This document shows positions 51,548-62,906 of a stretch of DNA of 64,000 bases, one piece after another. The translations under genes were made by a program, and so were the position numbers. The stretch lies in NCBI GenBank assembly GCA_905250025.1, contig CAJNOJ010000066.1, forward strand, positions 1 to 64,000, written 5' to 3'. The notes under the pieces are model-generated. The model was not told where the DNA came from and ran no database searches. It was given only the letters and a program-made list of their open reading frames with translations. Within the stretch, counting starts at the first letter, position 1; every line of letters starts with the position of its first letter. The stretch comes from Adineta ricciae. Its lineage: Eukaryota; Rotifera; Eurotatoria; Adinetida; Adinetidae.

Positions 51548-52809
51548 TTAAACAGGCTGTTGCTTTATATCGACATTGTTCGTTTCATCGGAAGATTGAT
51601 TCGATTTGTCAATCTGAGGTACTGTTTTTGTTGCTGTAGTTGAATTATTGGCATTATTTTTTTGTGAAGCACTCAAAATATGTTGTAACTGTGCAGCGGT
51701 TATTGTTATCTATTGAACAAAAGATCGTTCGAAATTTTTCTCATGAATCTTTTCGGAAGCTTACATGGGCGGAAGTAGCAGGTCGTGCTTGTGATTGAAT
51801 TCCATTAGGTATTGTTGACACATGAACATTTTTCGCAGGCGTAGTTGTCTGTTGTTGCTAAAATGATTGAAGATTAAATAGGAGAAATAAGATTGCACTA
51901 CTTCAGCTACTTGAGGTGCAGCAATCTGTATATATTGCGCTGGTGATTGGATTTGATTCGGCTGCGATAGAATTGTATACTGCTGACCGGGATTCTGTGA
52001 AAAGATGTTTTTTAAATTAAGACACGGTCAGAAAAAGTCGATTTCGGATCTCCTTACACCGAGAGTGACAAATGGTGATGGTATCGATGAAGATAATTGA
52101 ATAATTTGTCCATCTAATCTCAAAAGAAAAGGCTCATCAGTGACGATTAGTTTTACGTAAACACTCATTACTTGGTAATTGAATAGCACTTGGCTGATTT
52201 GTTTGTGGAAGTGTAACGATGTATTGTACTTCACCCGCGTTATTATCCTGAAAACAAAGATCATTGAGGGTGATCTTCATGTACTATCAATTAACTATAC
52301 ATGTTTTTTATGCGGCTTGGACTCTCCACGAGGCACAATATCAATCAGAAAATCAAACTGTTCATATTTCGTTATCGCCATAGCTACGTCATTTCTCTAT
52401 TTGGAAGAACGAGAAGACAATGATGATTTTTCGAAGGATGATGTTTGTTAAACCTGTAACGTTCGTCGTTTACTTTCTTCGGTGTGAAGCCATGAACGTA
52501 ATGTCAACTCGTGAATGAATATCTTTGCGGCTTTTGCAAAAAGTATTGGAACTTCCGCACTGATCATTTTGACATCATCATCCAATTTCATGATCTTCTT
52601 TATACGTGCTAATTGCAACTCACTAGCACGAAAAGTCGTCTAGAAACAAGAATGAAGACGTTCGTACTCGTTCTGATCAATCGATCACTACATACGATAT
52701 TAATAGAGTCGATCTCTGAACGCACTTCTGACCAGAATCGTTCGAGCATTTCTGCACCTTCGCTTGGTTGTGAGGATTCGTTTTTCTCATTTGGTGTTGT
52801 TTGTGTCAT
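51548..52809 (-). CDS. NFYC: NF-YC (CCAAT-binding factor subunit C), long paralog
   Basis: Eight exons (52696-52809, 52454-52639, 52301-52396, 52172-52247, 52058-52113, 51902-51994, 51765-51857, 51548-51709) encode about 291 residues. Residues 20-130 form the histone-fold core: [57 protein letters not shown], then [20 protein letters not shown]. These are near-identical to the NF-YC signature. The remainder is Gln/Thr/Ile-rich activation-domain sequence, as in animal NF-YC. NF-YC pairs with NF-YB and then NF-YA to bind CCAAT boxes in promoters. A shorter paralog lies 205 bp upstream on the same strand with matching intron positions in the core. Confidence 0.93.
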
Positions 52810-53014
52810 CCTTATTCTATCTAGAACGCATTCAGAGTGAGATGACTGATGAGAGTACACCAAGGGAGTTATTCATGAAACAACATGTACATAGATATGT
52901 ATTTACACAAAAAATATATGGAAAGGGGTGAATGGTTTTTTTCTTTGTTTACGCAAAACATTTTCACGCAGAAAGTGTTGTATATCTGAACATTGCACAC
53001 ACAAATGAAGTTGT

Positions 53015-53781
53015 TTAGGGTCCAAGAGTATATTGTTGCTGAGTGCCTTGTGGACTCTGAAAAAGCAGTGATGAGTTATGATTCGAAGAGCGAGTTGTTC
53101 ACTTACTGCCATAGTAACAATATTCGACGAGAGATTTTGAGGTAATTGAATAATTTGACCGTCTAAAATAACATTCTTATGATCGATCTAATTCGAAATC
53201 AGAACATACTTGGTAGTTGAATTGTGTTACCCATACCGGTCGATGTTGGCAAAGTAACAATATATTGTACTTCACTAACGGAGTCTTTCTTCTTATGTGT
53301 CTTTGTTGCTTCTTCTCGTGGAACAATATCGATAAGAAAATCAAAGAGTTCATTTTTCGAAATTGCTGCAGCGACATCATTTCTCTAAAATACCATGACA
53401 ATCTCTTCAAAATGTCTGTCGTTCCATCAAAAACAAACTTGTAATGTACGACGTCGACTCTCTTCAGTTTGTAGCCATGAATGAATCGTCAACTCTTGAA
53501 TAAACAGTTCTGCTGCTTTTGCGAACAGTATAGGAACTTCGGCACTAATCATTTTTACGTCATCGTCTAATTTCATGATCTTCTTTATACGTGCCAATGG
53601 AAGATCAGTGGTACGAAATTCGACCTGCAAAGAAATTTCTCAGTCAAACATTCTGTTACAAACTGCTACTTACAATATTGATATCGTCGATTTCAGTTTT
53701 AATCTCAGCCCAGTATTTATCAAGCATTTCTTTGCCAGCGGATGGTTCGATATTTTCAGCTTCAGCTTTCGATGAATTCAT
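53015..53781 (-). CDS. NFYC: NF-YC, short tandem paralog
   Basis: Five exons (53674-53781, 53439-53624, 53210-53384, 53107-53162, 53015-53056) encode about 188 residues. The core is complete ([77 protein letters not shown]). It is diverged from the long copy in the alpha-2 and linker positions. The Gln-rich tail is cut to about 50 residues (ending QQQYTLGP), so most of the activation region is missing. The second exon has exactly the same length (186 nt) as in the long copy, showing tandem duplication. It probably still forms a dimer with NF-YB, but with weaker or altered activation (inference). Confidence 0.92.
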
Positions 53782-54027
53782 TCTGAACGTGTCTCTTCAG
53801 AAAAAAATTTCTCAATCTAGAATATAAGCAACAATTTTTCTACGACTATTTCATATAAATAATTTTTCCGTATTTTGTTTCTCGTCAGAATAAATTCACA
53901 AACAATAAGAATAAGGTTACAATTTGTTTTAACGATTGCACACATTCACATCACTTCAATTACAAACAAGATGCAGGTGTTTTCTTCGATTTACATCCAT
54001 AAGAACACTGTTCTTATTCACAAAAAA

Positions 54028-56723
54028 CTAGAACGAATGATTACTTTTAATCTCATCGAGATCATTGATTTGGCCAGGTAAAAGATCGGGACGATTTATT
54101 CCCAGTTCCCCTAACGGACTCGTACTACACAACAACTCGTCATGACTTTGTGCTAGTGGACAACACAATGGGTCCGAATTCATCGAACCAACTGACGCGG
54201 AATTGGCGCGTTGAGTCCACGTTTCATTTGTTGGAACATCATCGCAAACCATCAATAAATTCGATGATGATGAATGTTTCTAAATAGATGAGACTCAGAA
54301 AAACGCTCGATCAATGCTCGTATTCTACCTTGGGTGATTGAATTATTTGCCGTTGTTTATTATGATTATAGTTTCGAAGAATATTTGCAAATGCTCGCAT
54401 TTCTTTCGGATATGGTGTTGGATTACGAACGAGATTGTGCTGAGAAGAAATATTGAATTAGTAGAGATAAAGAATTCGAACGATGGTCTTACTGGTTCAT
54501 CGATAGTATCATTGGCAAAACGAAGAGTCGTCAAACGATCTGAATAATCAATTGGTTGATCATTAGTAAAACGACTCTCTACAAACATAGTAATATTGAT
54601 CATAGGAATAGTCTGCGGACGTAGAGGAAATTTACTTGATGTATATCGATTCATCGAAGGATCTGTTTGTGGTAAAAGTATACAGGTAAGAATACGCTGT
54701 CCACTGGATGGATGGCGCTCTTGCTCGAAAGCAATCAGAGGTTTTGCCTAAAAGAGAGAAGAAATTCGATCTTGACTTGCAATTTCCATCTACGGAGATC
54801 TTAAATTTACTTGATTCTCATTCATCCATAATGCTTGTAAGTTCTTCAATTTCAACAGTGTAAATGGCAAATATTGAAGAAAATTTCCTATAAGACATCC
54901 ATTTAAGTTGACTTTTTCCGTTTTTCTCATGCATAAATCATACCGCTAACATTGAGAACTTTCAGTAACGAAAGACGTCCGATTTCATCAGGTAATTGTA
55001 TTAAACAATTCGAACGTAATGAAAGTACACTTAAACTTGAGCAACTTCCGATCTATTTCAGAGTAAACATTTAGTTTCTTGTTTAGGGGAAAATAATCGT
55101 TTCCTCACACTAGCAGGTATCGATTGAATTTGATTGTGATCTAACGCAAGAAATTGAAGACGACGTAATAAACCAATGCTCGTTGGCACTGAAGTCAGAT
55201 TGTTGAATGATAGATGTAATTCAACTAATGACGCCATACTAAACGATACAAATGATCTAAGGTCAAACTCCGCTGAAGTGTGAACTTACTTTCCTAGCTC
55301 ATTCGGCAAATGTTCAATCTGATTGTTATTCGCTGTTAAAATTTCCAGTGTGGTCATTTTAGCTAAATCAAAGATGAGAGAAATGATGACAATGAGAATA
55401 GATTCGCATACCGATAGTTTCCGGAAATGTAGTAAGAAAATTATCAGAAATATGTAAATCCGTTAATTTACAAAAACCAATTGAATTCGGTAACTCTGTT
55501 AATTGATTTTGTGAGAGATCAAGAAATGTGAGATTCGCTAATTGATGAATTGACTAAAACAAAGAGAAATATTTAAATCTCATTCGAAAGAGGCCCCATT
55601 TAAAGCAAAAAGGAAATAAGCAGACAATGTGAGAGAAAGCAGAATACCTTCTTTAGTCTAGAACAATCAATGATGAACTTTTATCTCAAGTCAATAACTT
55701 CAAATTATGCCTTACATTATCAATTGATATTAATTTGTTCGAATCGAGCCATAATTCTTGTAGTGATGGAAGACTCGTCAAAACATTAGGCTAGAACAGA
55801 CATGCTATCGAAGAAAATCCGCTCGGTCGTGTTTCTGTCGCTTACAAATTCAATGAAAGAATTAGCACCTAAATCTAATCGTTCGAGTTTGGTCAATTTT
55901 GGCAATGTGACAGGTAACAATCGCATTCGTGTTGCACGCATTTCTAAGATCTTCAATTCTGTTAAACTAAAATTAGCGAAACCAGTCGTATCGTAGGATT
56001 TTCGATATAACCTTACCGTCCAAAGTTACCAGGTAAGAATTCTAATAGAGTGTCATTAAGATACAATTCGTGTAAATTCACCAGCATCGTCAATCCTTCG
56101 CATAATCTAAAACAATGAATATCTTCGTTTTTGTTGACATAAACGAAGTGTATACACACCTTTCTAATCTATTCGAACTACAATCAACGGCTGTTAATTG
56201 TTTACAATAACGAATATTATCAGGTAGTGCTGTTAAATCTAAGCAAACAAGGAATGTCATTGTAATAAAAACCTAGAATATGATTTTCATACCGTTTCGA
56301 CTTAAATCTAACCGCTCTAGACTTGTCAAACTGGAAATCGATGGTGGTAAACAATCCAGTTCATTATCTGATAAAATCAAATGACGCAAAGCGTGACATT
56401 GAAAAAGCCACTGAAAGAAAAACATTGATCGGCGATAAGAAACATTCAATTTTCTTACTTTGGGCAATTCTTGAAGGCAATTAGCTTCTAAATGAAGTTC
56501 TTCTAATGTATTTTCATATTGAAGGATATCTTCTGGCACGCAAGATAAATTTCCATGGCTATAATCAACAGTAGTTATATCATCGCGTCGTTTGCGACTA
56601 CTATTACATTTATGTAACAGAGCCAAACTAGAAGTAAATTATGATAAGATCGTCAAGAAGTGAATTATTCATTGGAACTCACCGAACTTTCTTGGCAACT
56701 GATGATGGAAAGGTAAGCGGCAT
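54028..56723 (-). CDS. LAP-family leucine-rich-repeat protein without PDZ (Erbin/LRRC1-like)
   Basis: Fifteen exons: 56683-56723, 56459-56627, 56293-56410, 56160-56238, 56017-56106, 55846-55966, 55716-55790, 55412-55553, 55290-55362, 55109-55238, 54944-55052, 54811-54887, 54493-54747, 54329-54439, 54028-54279. They encode about 613 residues. The N-terminus has the LAP cap ([20 protein letters not shown]), followed by about 16 LRRs of the LxxLxLxxNxLxxLP type, including [20 protein letters not shown], very close to Erbin/Densin. The LAP-specific segment after the LRRs is present ([20 protein letters not shown]) as is [17 protein letters not shown]. The protein stops there with no PDZ domain, as in LRRC1/Lano. 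LAP proteins mark the basolateral membrane and control epithelial polarity with Scribble and Dlg. The first exon ([13 protein letters not shown]) is short and the least certain. Confidence 0.88.
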
Positions 56724-57685
56724 TGACAATGTAAAGAAATGCAATTGAATACAAACTCTTCCTTGTCTTTCTTTCTTTCCTTCTCTTTATCGTCAATGGA
56801 CATCGGCGTAGAGGAATAGCGATAGAAGAGATTCATGCAGCGCCATCTATTTGAAATCAAGTCGATCATTTAGAAGCGTATATGCGTCAGTTAGTTATGA
56901 CGCTTCTATTGAGAAACTATATGTACATAGTACTATAACTTAGCAATCGAATACCTACCTTTGACGTGTTCAAGTGATAATAAGTTTGAATGCATTCCTA
57001 TGGTTTCACGTATTATTCGATTGCTTTTGAACTACGGATACGAAGGTCGTCCACGACAAAGCTGTATTGAAAATGATCTGTACACATTTCGCTATGTAGA
57101 GAAAGAATCAACCGTGTTACTTATATGGTGGTGTGTCCGACTAGTTTGAATTCATGAACGAATGATAGAAAATGAGTAAACAAGAAAAACTATCATAGAA
57201 ATTGTAAGCTGATTTTTTTGCATCACATGATGATTGTTGTGAATGTATTAGTTGGAATGAAGAACGGAATGAACATATAGAATTATTACTGACACTGTGA
57301 AGTCAAAGAAGAACATGTTTACAAAGTAAATCTCAAACATGGATTATACTCACAATTTGACATGCTCTGTGAAGAGTCATATACTGTGTAAAGAGATTAG
57401 ATTAAACAGTTATGATAACGATTAGTTGAATTGTCGTATATGCGTGAGATTGATGTGTACGATTTCTATCCCCGATCAATAATAGTCTTCATTCGAAAAA
57501 GAATATGAAAGATGCGATCTATAGGTAACATCATCCCATGTGTGAAGAATTTATTGAGATCTTCATCAAAAATTAACTTAACGCGTTGAAGCAGATAGAA
57601 AATATGGAAAATGAACATGTATGCCTGATTTCAATGAATAGAGGATGGGTAAGGGTGAATTTTAAAAGAACACGTAAATATGAGT
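56724..57685. other. Intergenic, no supportable gene
   Basis: About 960 bp between the LAP gene start and the 3' end of the GH51 gene. Isolated short ORFs only. Confidence 0.5.
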
Positions 57686-59734
57686 TTAAAGAGGAAGATT
57701 GACAACGACAACACTCCATGAAGGAACTGTTATTGAAAATTTGCCACCTGTTGCCCATATTAATTTTGTAATGATCGATACAGCAGTAGGATTATCAATG
57801 GTATTACTCAATTTTGATGGATCAACACCTGGTCCACCAGCCAGAATATACATGACACCTTCGGATGTTGCTGTTGAATCTTGAATTTGTATGTTAACAA
57901 GAGTATCATTTAAATCTACAGAAACTAATTTGACAATTAGTGTATTGTTATCGGTACGTTTTGATGCAGTAAAATAAAGATTACCAAGCTTGCCATCTCC
58001 TTCTCCGCCTTCTTGTACTGACTCATGAGCCATAGTACTGTTGGTAGCGGTAGAATTAAGAATTATGTTGCCAAGATTAGCGCCGAACATTCGTTGAGCT
58101 AAATAGGAAGTTGTTTTTACTACTAGACTAGCATTGAAAGGTATTAGATTTGGTGTCCATTGTGTAGCTTGAACATTTTGAAGAACTGGAGCATAACAAC
58201 CTCCAATGATAACGTCGGAATTACGTTCAAACCCAATGCGATAAATTGACTCGGCAACAGCAGCCGCTAGCGTTGGATAGGGGAGTGAATTCGAATCACG
58301 GTCGTTAATTGTTGAAAATTCTCCAACAAGAACTTTGGGCTTTGGTCGAGGAATTCTTTCATATCGGCGAAAATTGTCAATGAAAAACTGTGGAGGTTGA
58401 TAGTCATGATCATCTACAGCTGGTGGAGATGCAATCGAACTAGTTGTTGTGGCAATAAATGTAATATTTGGATATCGTTGAGAAAGAGCATTATAAAAAG
58501 CTGGCCAGCGATAACTATATGTACTTGTAGCAAAAAAGTCTTCATTACCTATTTCTACGTATTTGACAACGAAGGGTTCACTACGACCTAAATGTTTGCG
58601 CAGGGCGCCCATTCTATTAGCATCAGCAGGTGCAGTTATAAAGTCGATTTCATTGATGACTTCATCAATATATGGTTGAAGTTGATCCTGAGGCACTGCT
58701 TTTCCATCTAATGAATATCCAGCATAGACAGCAAGTACAGGTGTTGCACCAATATCTTCGAGAAAAGTTAATAGTTCTATTATTCCTAAACCTTCTGTGT
58801 TATATCCCACCCATGTTCCTCTTCGACCAGGACGATTTTGAAGAGGGCCAATTGTATTATTCCAAATAAAACGTTCTGGGATAGTTGGACCTTCAAGATC
58901 ATTACCACCTGGAAGTCGAACAAAACCGGGTTTAAGGTCGGCAAAAGCTTGTGCAATATCAACACGAACACCATTCTCTCGATTTTTAAAAGTAGGAGGA
59001 AAACAAGAAATCAAATTAAATTCAAAATCACCCTTGGAATTCGGAGGAAAAGCAACGAAGAAAACGTTTTGGGTAGATTGTGCGGCATCAAAGACAGAAA
59101 TAGTAGCAGAAAAATTAGACCAAACATTCACGGGAGCATTGGATACATCAATTGTGGATGCACCATATATTTTCGAACCATCTACATCGCTCAATCCAAT
59201 TGTCAATTTACCGCCTTCTACATGCGCGTTTGTAGACGGTCGATAAAAAAAACTTGCTCTATAATTTTGACGTTGAACGTTTATGCCATAAAATCCACCA
59301 TTTTTGAAACCAGATGGAGTAGTTGACGTTTGGTTAAGTGTGAATTTCATTTGCACTGGTAAAGCACTGGATAATGATTGATTGTTACTAAGAGCAATAG
59401 ATCCTTCTCCAAATGTTAACCATCCATCCAACGACCGACCGTTTTCTAAATTAGATAAATATGTTATCCTATAGTTTATGCATACAGATTTCAAAAAGAT
59501 TTAACCTTGAAATGCTCGATTGTAGATAAGTTCAGCGTATAAACCACCATCGTCGCCTCTATTTATATTTGTTTCCAAAATAACGCCATGCATTGTGGAT
59601 GGAATAGCCTGACCATTATTAGCATTTTGAATATTCAGTGACACAACATTAGTAGTGCTTTCAGTCTCGATAGGAGATCCAAAAGTTATTGATATAGAAA
59701 ACAAAATAACGAAACCAAAAACTGGTAGAAACAT
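57686..59734 (-). CDS. Secreted alpha-L-arabinofuranosidase, glycoside hydrolase family 51
   Basis: Two exons (59506-59734, 57686-59445) joined across a 60-bp intron encode about 662 residues, the usual length for fungal-type GH51. A signal peptide (MFLPVFGFVILFSISITFGS) is followed by IPSTMHGVILETNINRGDDG and GLYAELIYNRAFQ, the GH51 N-terminal signature. A carbohydrate-binding-like beta domain comes next, then the (beta/alpha)8 barrel. The acid/base Glu lies in VEIGNEDFF (about residue 377) and the nucleophile Glu in VLVGEFSTIN (about 453); a C-terminal beta domain follows. It should release arabinose from arabinan/arabinoxylan. Many Asn-x-Ser/Thr sites suggest passage through the ER. GH51 is rare in animals and abundant in fungi and bacteria; acquisition by horizontal transfer is likely. 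An upstream ATG at 59838 joined over a 65-bp intron would add 13 residues (MSFASTIMLAGKQ). It sits head-to-head with the GH59 gene. Confidence 0.93.
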
Positions 59735-60656
59735 CTAAGTAGCGTATGAATTAACAAGACTTATTTCAAAGTAAGAAAAATGACAAGTTTATATATTACC
59801 TGCTTTCCTGCGAGCATGATTGTAGATGCAAATGACATAAAAATGTAACCATGTCTATTCAGTAAGCTATAAGATAAGATATCATGGTGAAGAAGTAAAA
59901 AGAACGTTTGAAAAAAGGTACGCATGCACTGTGGAACGATAAACTATTGTAAAAAAAAGTTTCGCAATGCTTTCCACAACATTTATTATTATTTACAAAA
60001 ATGCGAATATAAAAGAGATTCAGAGAGTCTCGGATGATCAACCTGACGTTTAGATTCCGCTCGAAAGTTGTCGAAGATCCTTGGATGAACAAGATTTGAA
60101 AAGGAATAAAGATGTATTATACGAATTCTCCATCTTCCAGTAAACTCAAGTCCAATCGTGCAGTGCATAGTACTTTATCTAAGTTTTTGTTCCGTATGAG
60201 CAAGTATAATTTTCGAAAGCACTCGCATATATAAAAAGTTTTATCATATATTGTCAACCTGAGTTGTGTAACATTAGGTTGGTTGACTTAAACGAGTGTG
60301 AACAAGTTGTCCTCATCTAATGGAAGGCATCATTTTCTTATACTCATAATCCCGCTGCTTTCAGATAAGAGGAAGTTAATATCTTTTCTAAAATTCAATT
60401 TGAAATATGAAAAACCATAGACTCTCCATGTCTGGTCTCTCGATGATCAGTTGGCGTCCTCTCCATATCTTATAGGCCTGGGCAACCAACATGCAAAGTT
60501 CGTCGGCTATATAATAATACAGGACGTGAACACATAATGAACTAGCGCAAAATCGTGCAACTTTACATACGTATAAGTCGAAAATTTCAGCTCAATCGGA
60601 ATCTTCTATCGAAAGTTATCGTATAAACGGACGGGCACACTGACCGATTTTAGTAG

Positions 60657-60679
60657 TGTACTCACTTTTTGAGTACACA
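60657..60679. repeat. Perfect 9-bp inverted repeat with 5-nt loop
   Basis: GTGTACTCA, CTTTT, TGAGTACAC. It lies 30 bp upstream of the TATA-like box of the galactocerebrosidase gene. It could be a hairpin or palindromic factor-binding site, or the end of a small transposable element. Confidence 0.6.
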
Positions 60680-60708
60680 AGAAGGTACCTAACACGCCTC
60701 TCATCCAA

Positions 60709-60715
60709 TATAAAA
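60709..60715 (+). promoter_or_regulatory. TATA-like box of galactocerebrosidase gene
   Basis: TATAAAA preceded directly by CCAA, about 206 bp upstream of the GALC start codon. A plausible core promoter given a 5' UTR of roughly 170 nt, but unproven. Confidence 0.35.
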
Positions 60716-60920
60716 TACGTTTATCAGCAGTGAAACTTTTACCTTATTTCGAGTTCTTATTCAGATAGTTAACACACTGTTTACGGTATTAATACGCGAT
60801 ATCGCAGATAAGAAGCAACAGTAGTTTTGTTGATAATAATAAAAAAAAAGAGCAATATGAAAGCTGACAACTTTTCGTATTAATTTTAGTAGACATTTTT
60901 GGGAGAAACTAATAATAGCA

Positions 60921-62906
60921 ATGCTATCGGTTAAAGCAATATTTGTGATTAGTGTTTTCGTCGTACTGTTTTCAATATCGAATGCAGATTTCCTATACAA
61001 TGTAAGCAAAGTAAATGGATTGGGTAGAACTTTAGATGGTGTTGGTGGGTTGAGTGGAGGTGGTTGTGTAACACGTTTACTTCAAGACTATAACATCAGA
61101 TCGTACAGTGAAATAATGGATTATTTATTTTTGCCAGGTTTTGGTGCTTCGTTACACATACTGAAAGTTGAGATTGGTGGTGACGTACAATCAACTGATG
61201 GAACAGAACCATCTCATATGCACACAGCTGATGATGAAAACTACGAACGAGGTTATGAATGGATGACGATGGTCGAAGCAAAGCGAAGAAATCCAAACAT
61301 CATCTTATATGCTCTAAGTTGGGGATTTCCTAGTTGGGTCGGTGAAGGAACGAAATCTCCTTGGACCAATAGTACTGTTAGATATACTATGAATTGGCTT
61401 TTAGGTGCTAAGAAATATTACAGCCTCGATATTGATTATATTGGAATTTGGAATGAACGTAATTGGGACAAAGGATATACACTTACACTCAAAGCCGCAA
61501 TCGCTGCAGCTGGACTGAAAACAAAGATTGTCGGTCATGATTCATGGTGGGACTTTTGTGACACGTTAGCTAGAGATCCTGAATGGTCAGCTGCTGTTGA
61601 TGTTATTGGAGCGCACTATGTTGGATCATCTATACCAAAAGAATGTGCTGCTCTTAACAAAATTCAATGGTCAAGTGAAGATATGTCACTTGATTATGAC
61701 ACGGGCTCTCTATGTTGGGCAAGATCATTGAATCAAAATTATGTTCGTGCGAATTTAACTGCAACTATTGCTTGGGATTTACTTAATTCATTTTACGATG
61801 GATTACCATGGACTGGAGTTGGAATATTACGTGCTAATGAACCATGGTCAGGACACTATCAAATTGGGCGACTTTTATGGGTAACCGCACATTGGGGACA
61901 GTTCACAAAAGCTGGATGGTCATTTTTACGACATGGATCAGGTGTTGGATTATTAGACAAAGGTGGTAGTTATGTATCATTGACCGATCCAAATGGCCAA
62001 CAATTGACTATTATCATCGAAACAATGGATCGTAATAGTTCGCAATGTGCACATTCCAGCACAGTATACTATACAACAACTAATCAAACAGCGACTTTCC
62101 AACTCGACAGTTCTTTTAGTCATATTACTCAGTTATATGTGTTTTTTACGGATCTAAATGTATTGGACGTAAATCAAGCTTTTAATTATAAAGGAATAAT
62201 TAATTTGAGTGATGGGAAATTTACACTTCAGTTACCAGTTGGTGTCCTTTATACTATTTCAACAATTAACGGTACAAAAGGTGCATACGTAGCTCCACCT
62301 TCTCAGCCATTTCCACTACCGTATGCAGATGATTTTGATAAATATCGAATATCCAGTGAAGCAGCATATTTTTCTGATCAAACAGGTTCATGGGAAATCA
62401 TCGATACAGCAAGTGCCCGTGGCAAAGTTATGAGGCAGATGGTACCTGAAACGACTATTAGTTGGTGTGATGAAGCACAATATCCATATTCTATTATTGG
62501 CAATTTCACTTGGAAACAACCTTTGAACGTTACTGTAGACGTTATGATTGAGAAGAATGGAACAGCATTCGTTGCACTAGGAGTTTCACAAGGAGGTTGT
62601 GGCTCGGGAAGTCGTGGTATTGTATTCAGCGTCAATACAACCAACAATGGATCCTGGCAGATAACCGAAAGTACAAAGCTTACAAATCCAGTCGCTTCTG
62701 ATAGTTACTCTATTGTAGCTGGTACTTGGTATACATTGACACTTGTCGTTCTCCAAGATCATTCAATAGGATATATCAATGGTAATGCAGTTGGTCGATG
62801 TGAATTGAGTGCATCCAGCTATTCTGGATGGGCCGCAATCGGATCATCTTATGACTACGTTCAATTCGATAATTTTCGTCTGCAGTCACCGAACTATATA
62901 CTATGA
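60921..62906 (+). CDS. GALC: Galactocerebrosidase, glycoside hydrolase family 59, intronless
   Basis: A single uninterrupted frame of 661 codons, close to human GALC (about 670-685). Signal peptide (AIFVISVFVVLFSISNADFL), then DGVGGLSGGGCVTRLLQDY and the TIM barrel with LPGFGASLHILKVEIGGDVQ, which is diagnostic of GH59. The acid/base Glu is in IGIWNERNWD (about residue 178) and the nucleophile Glu in WSSEDMSLDY (about 253), the same spacing as E182/E258 of the human enzyme. A beta-sandwich and a lectin-like C-terminal domain (YADDFDKYRIS onward, ending with WAAIGSSYDYVQFDNFRLQS) follow. It hydrolyses galactose from galactosylceramide or related beta-galactosides in lysosomes, or outside the cell if secreted. 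The absence of introns is unusual here. GALC is known in animals and also in bacteria, so ancestry cannot be decided from sequence reading alone. Confidence 0.95.
   Translation: MLSVKAIFVISVFVVLFSISNADFLYNVSKVNGLGRTLDGVGGLSGGGCVTRLLQDYNIRSYSEIMDYLFLPGFGASLHILKVEIGGDVQSTDGTEPSHMHTADDENYERGYEWMTMVEAKRRNPNIILYALSWGFPSWVGEGTKSPWTNSTVRYTMNWLLGAKKYYSLDIDYIGIWNERNWDKGYTLTLKAAIAAAGLKTKIVGHDSWWDFCDTLARDPEWSAAVDVIGAHYVGSSIPKECAALNKIQWSSEDMSLDYDTGSLCWARSLNQNYVRANLTATIAWDLLNSFYDGLPWTGVGILRANEPWSGHYQIGRLLWVTAHWGQFTKAGWSFLRHGSGVGLLDKGGSYVSLTDPNGQQLTIIIETMDRNSSQCAHSSTVYYTTTNQTATFQLDSSFSHITQLYVFFTDLNVLDVNQAFNYKGIINLSDGKFTLQLPVGVLYTISTINGTKGAYVAPPSQPFPLPYADDFDKYRISSEAAYFSDQTGSWEIIDTASARGKVMRQMVPETTISWCDEAQYPYSIIGNFTWKQPLNVTVDVMIEKNGTAFVALGVSQGGCGSGSRGIVFSVNTTNNGSWQITESTKLTNPVASDSYSIVAGTWYTLTLVVLQDHSIGYINGNAVGRCELSASSYSGWAAIGSSYDYVQFDNFRLQSPNYIL

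Larger units (their letters stand above)
59735..60920. other. Shared upstream region of the divergent glycosidase genes
   Basis: About 1.2 kb between the GH51 and galactocerebrosidase starts. It holds a TATA-like site and CCAAT before the latter, a perfect 9-bp inverted repeat, and a stretch (about 60570-60650) that reads like a dispersed-repeat tail. No protein-coding ORF is supported. Confidence 0.5.
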
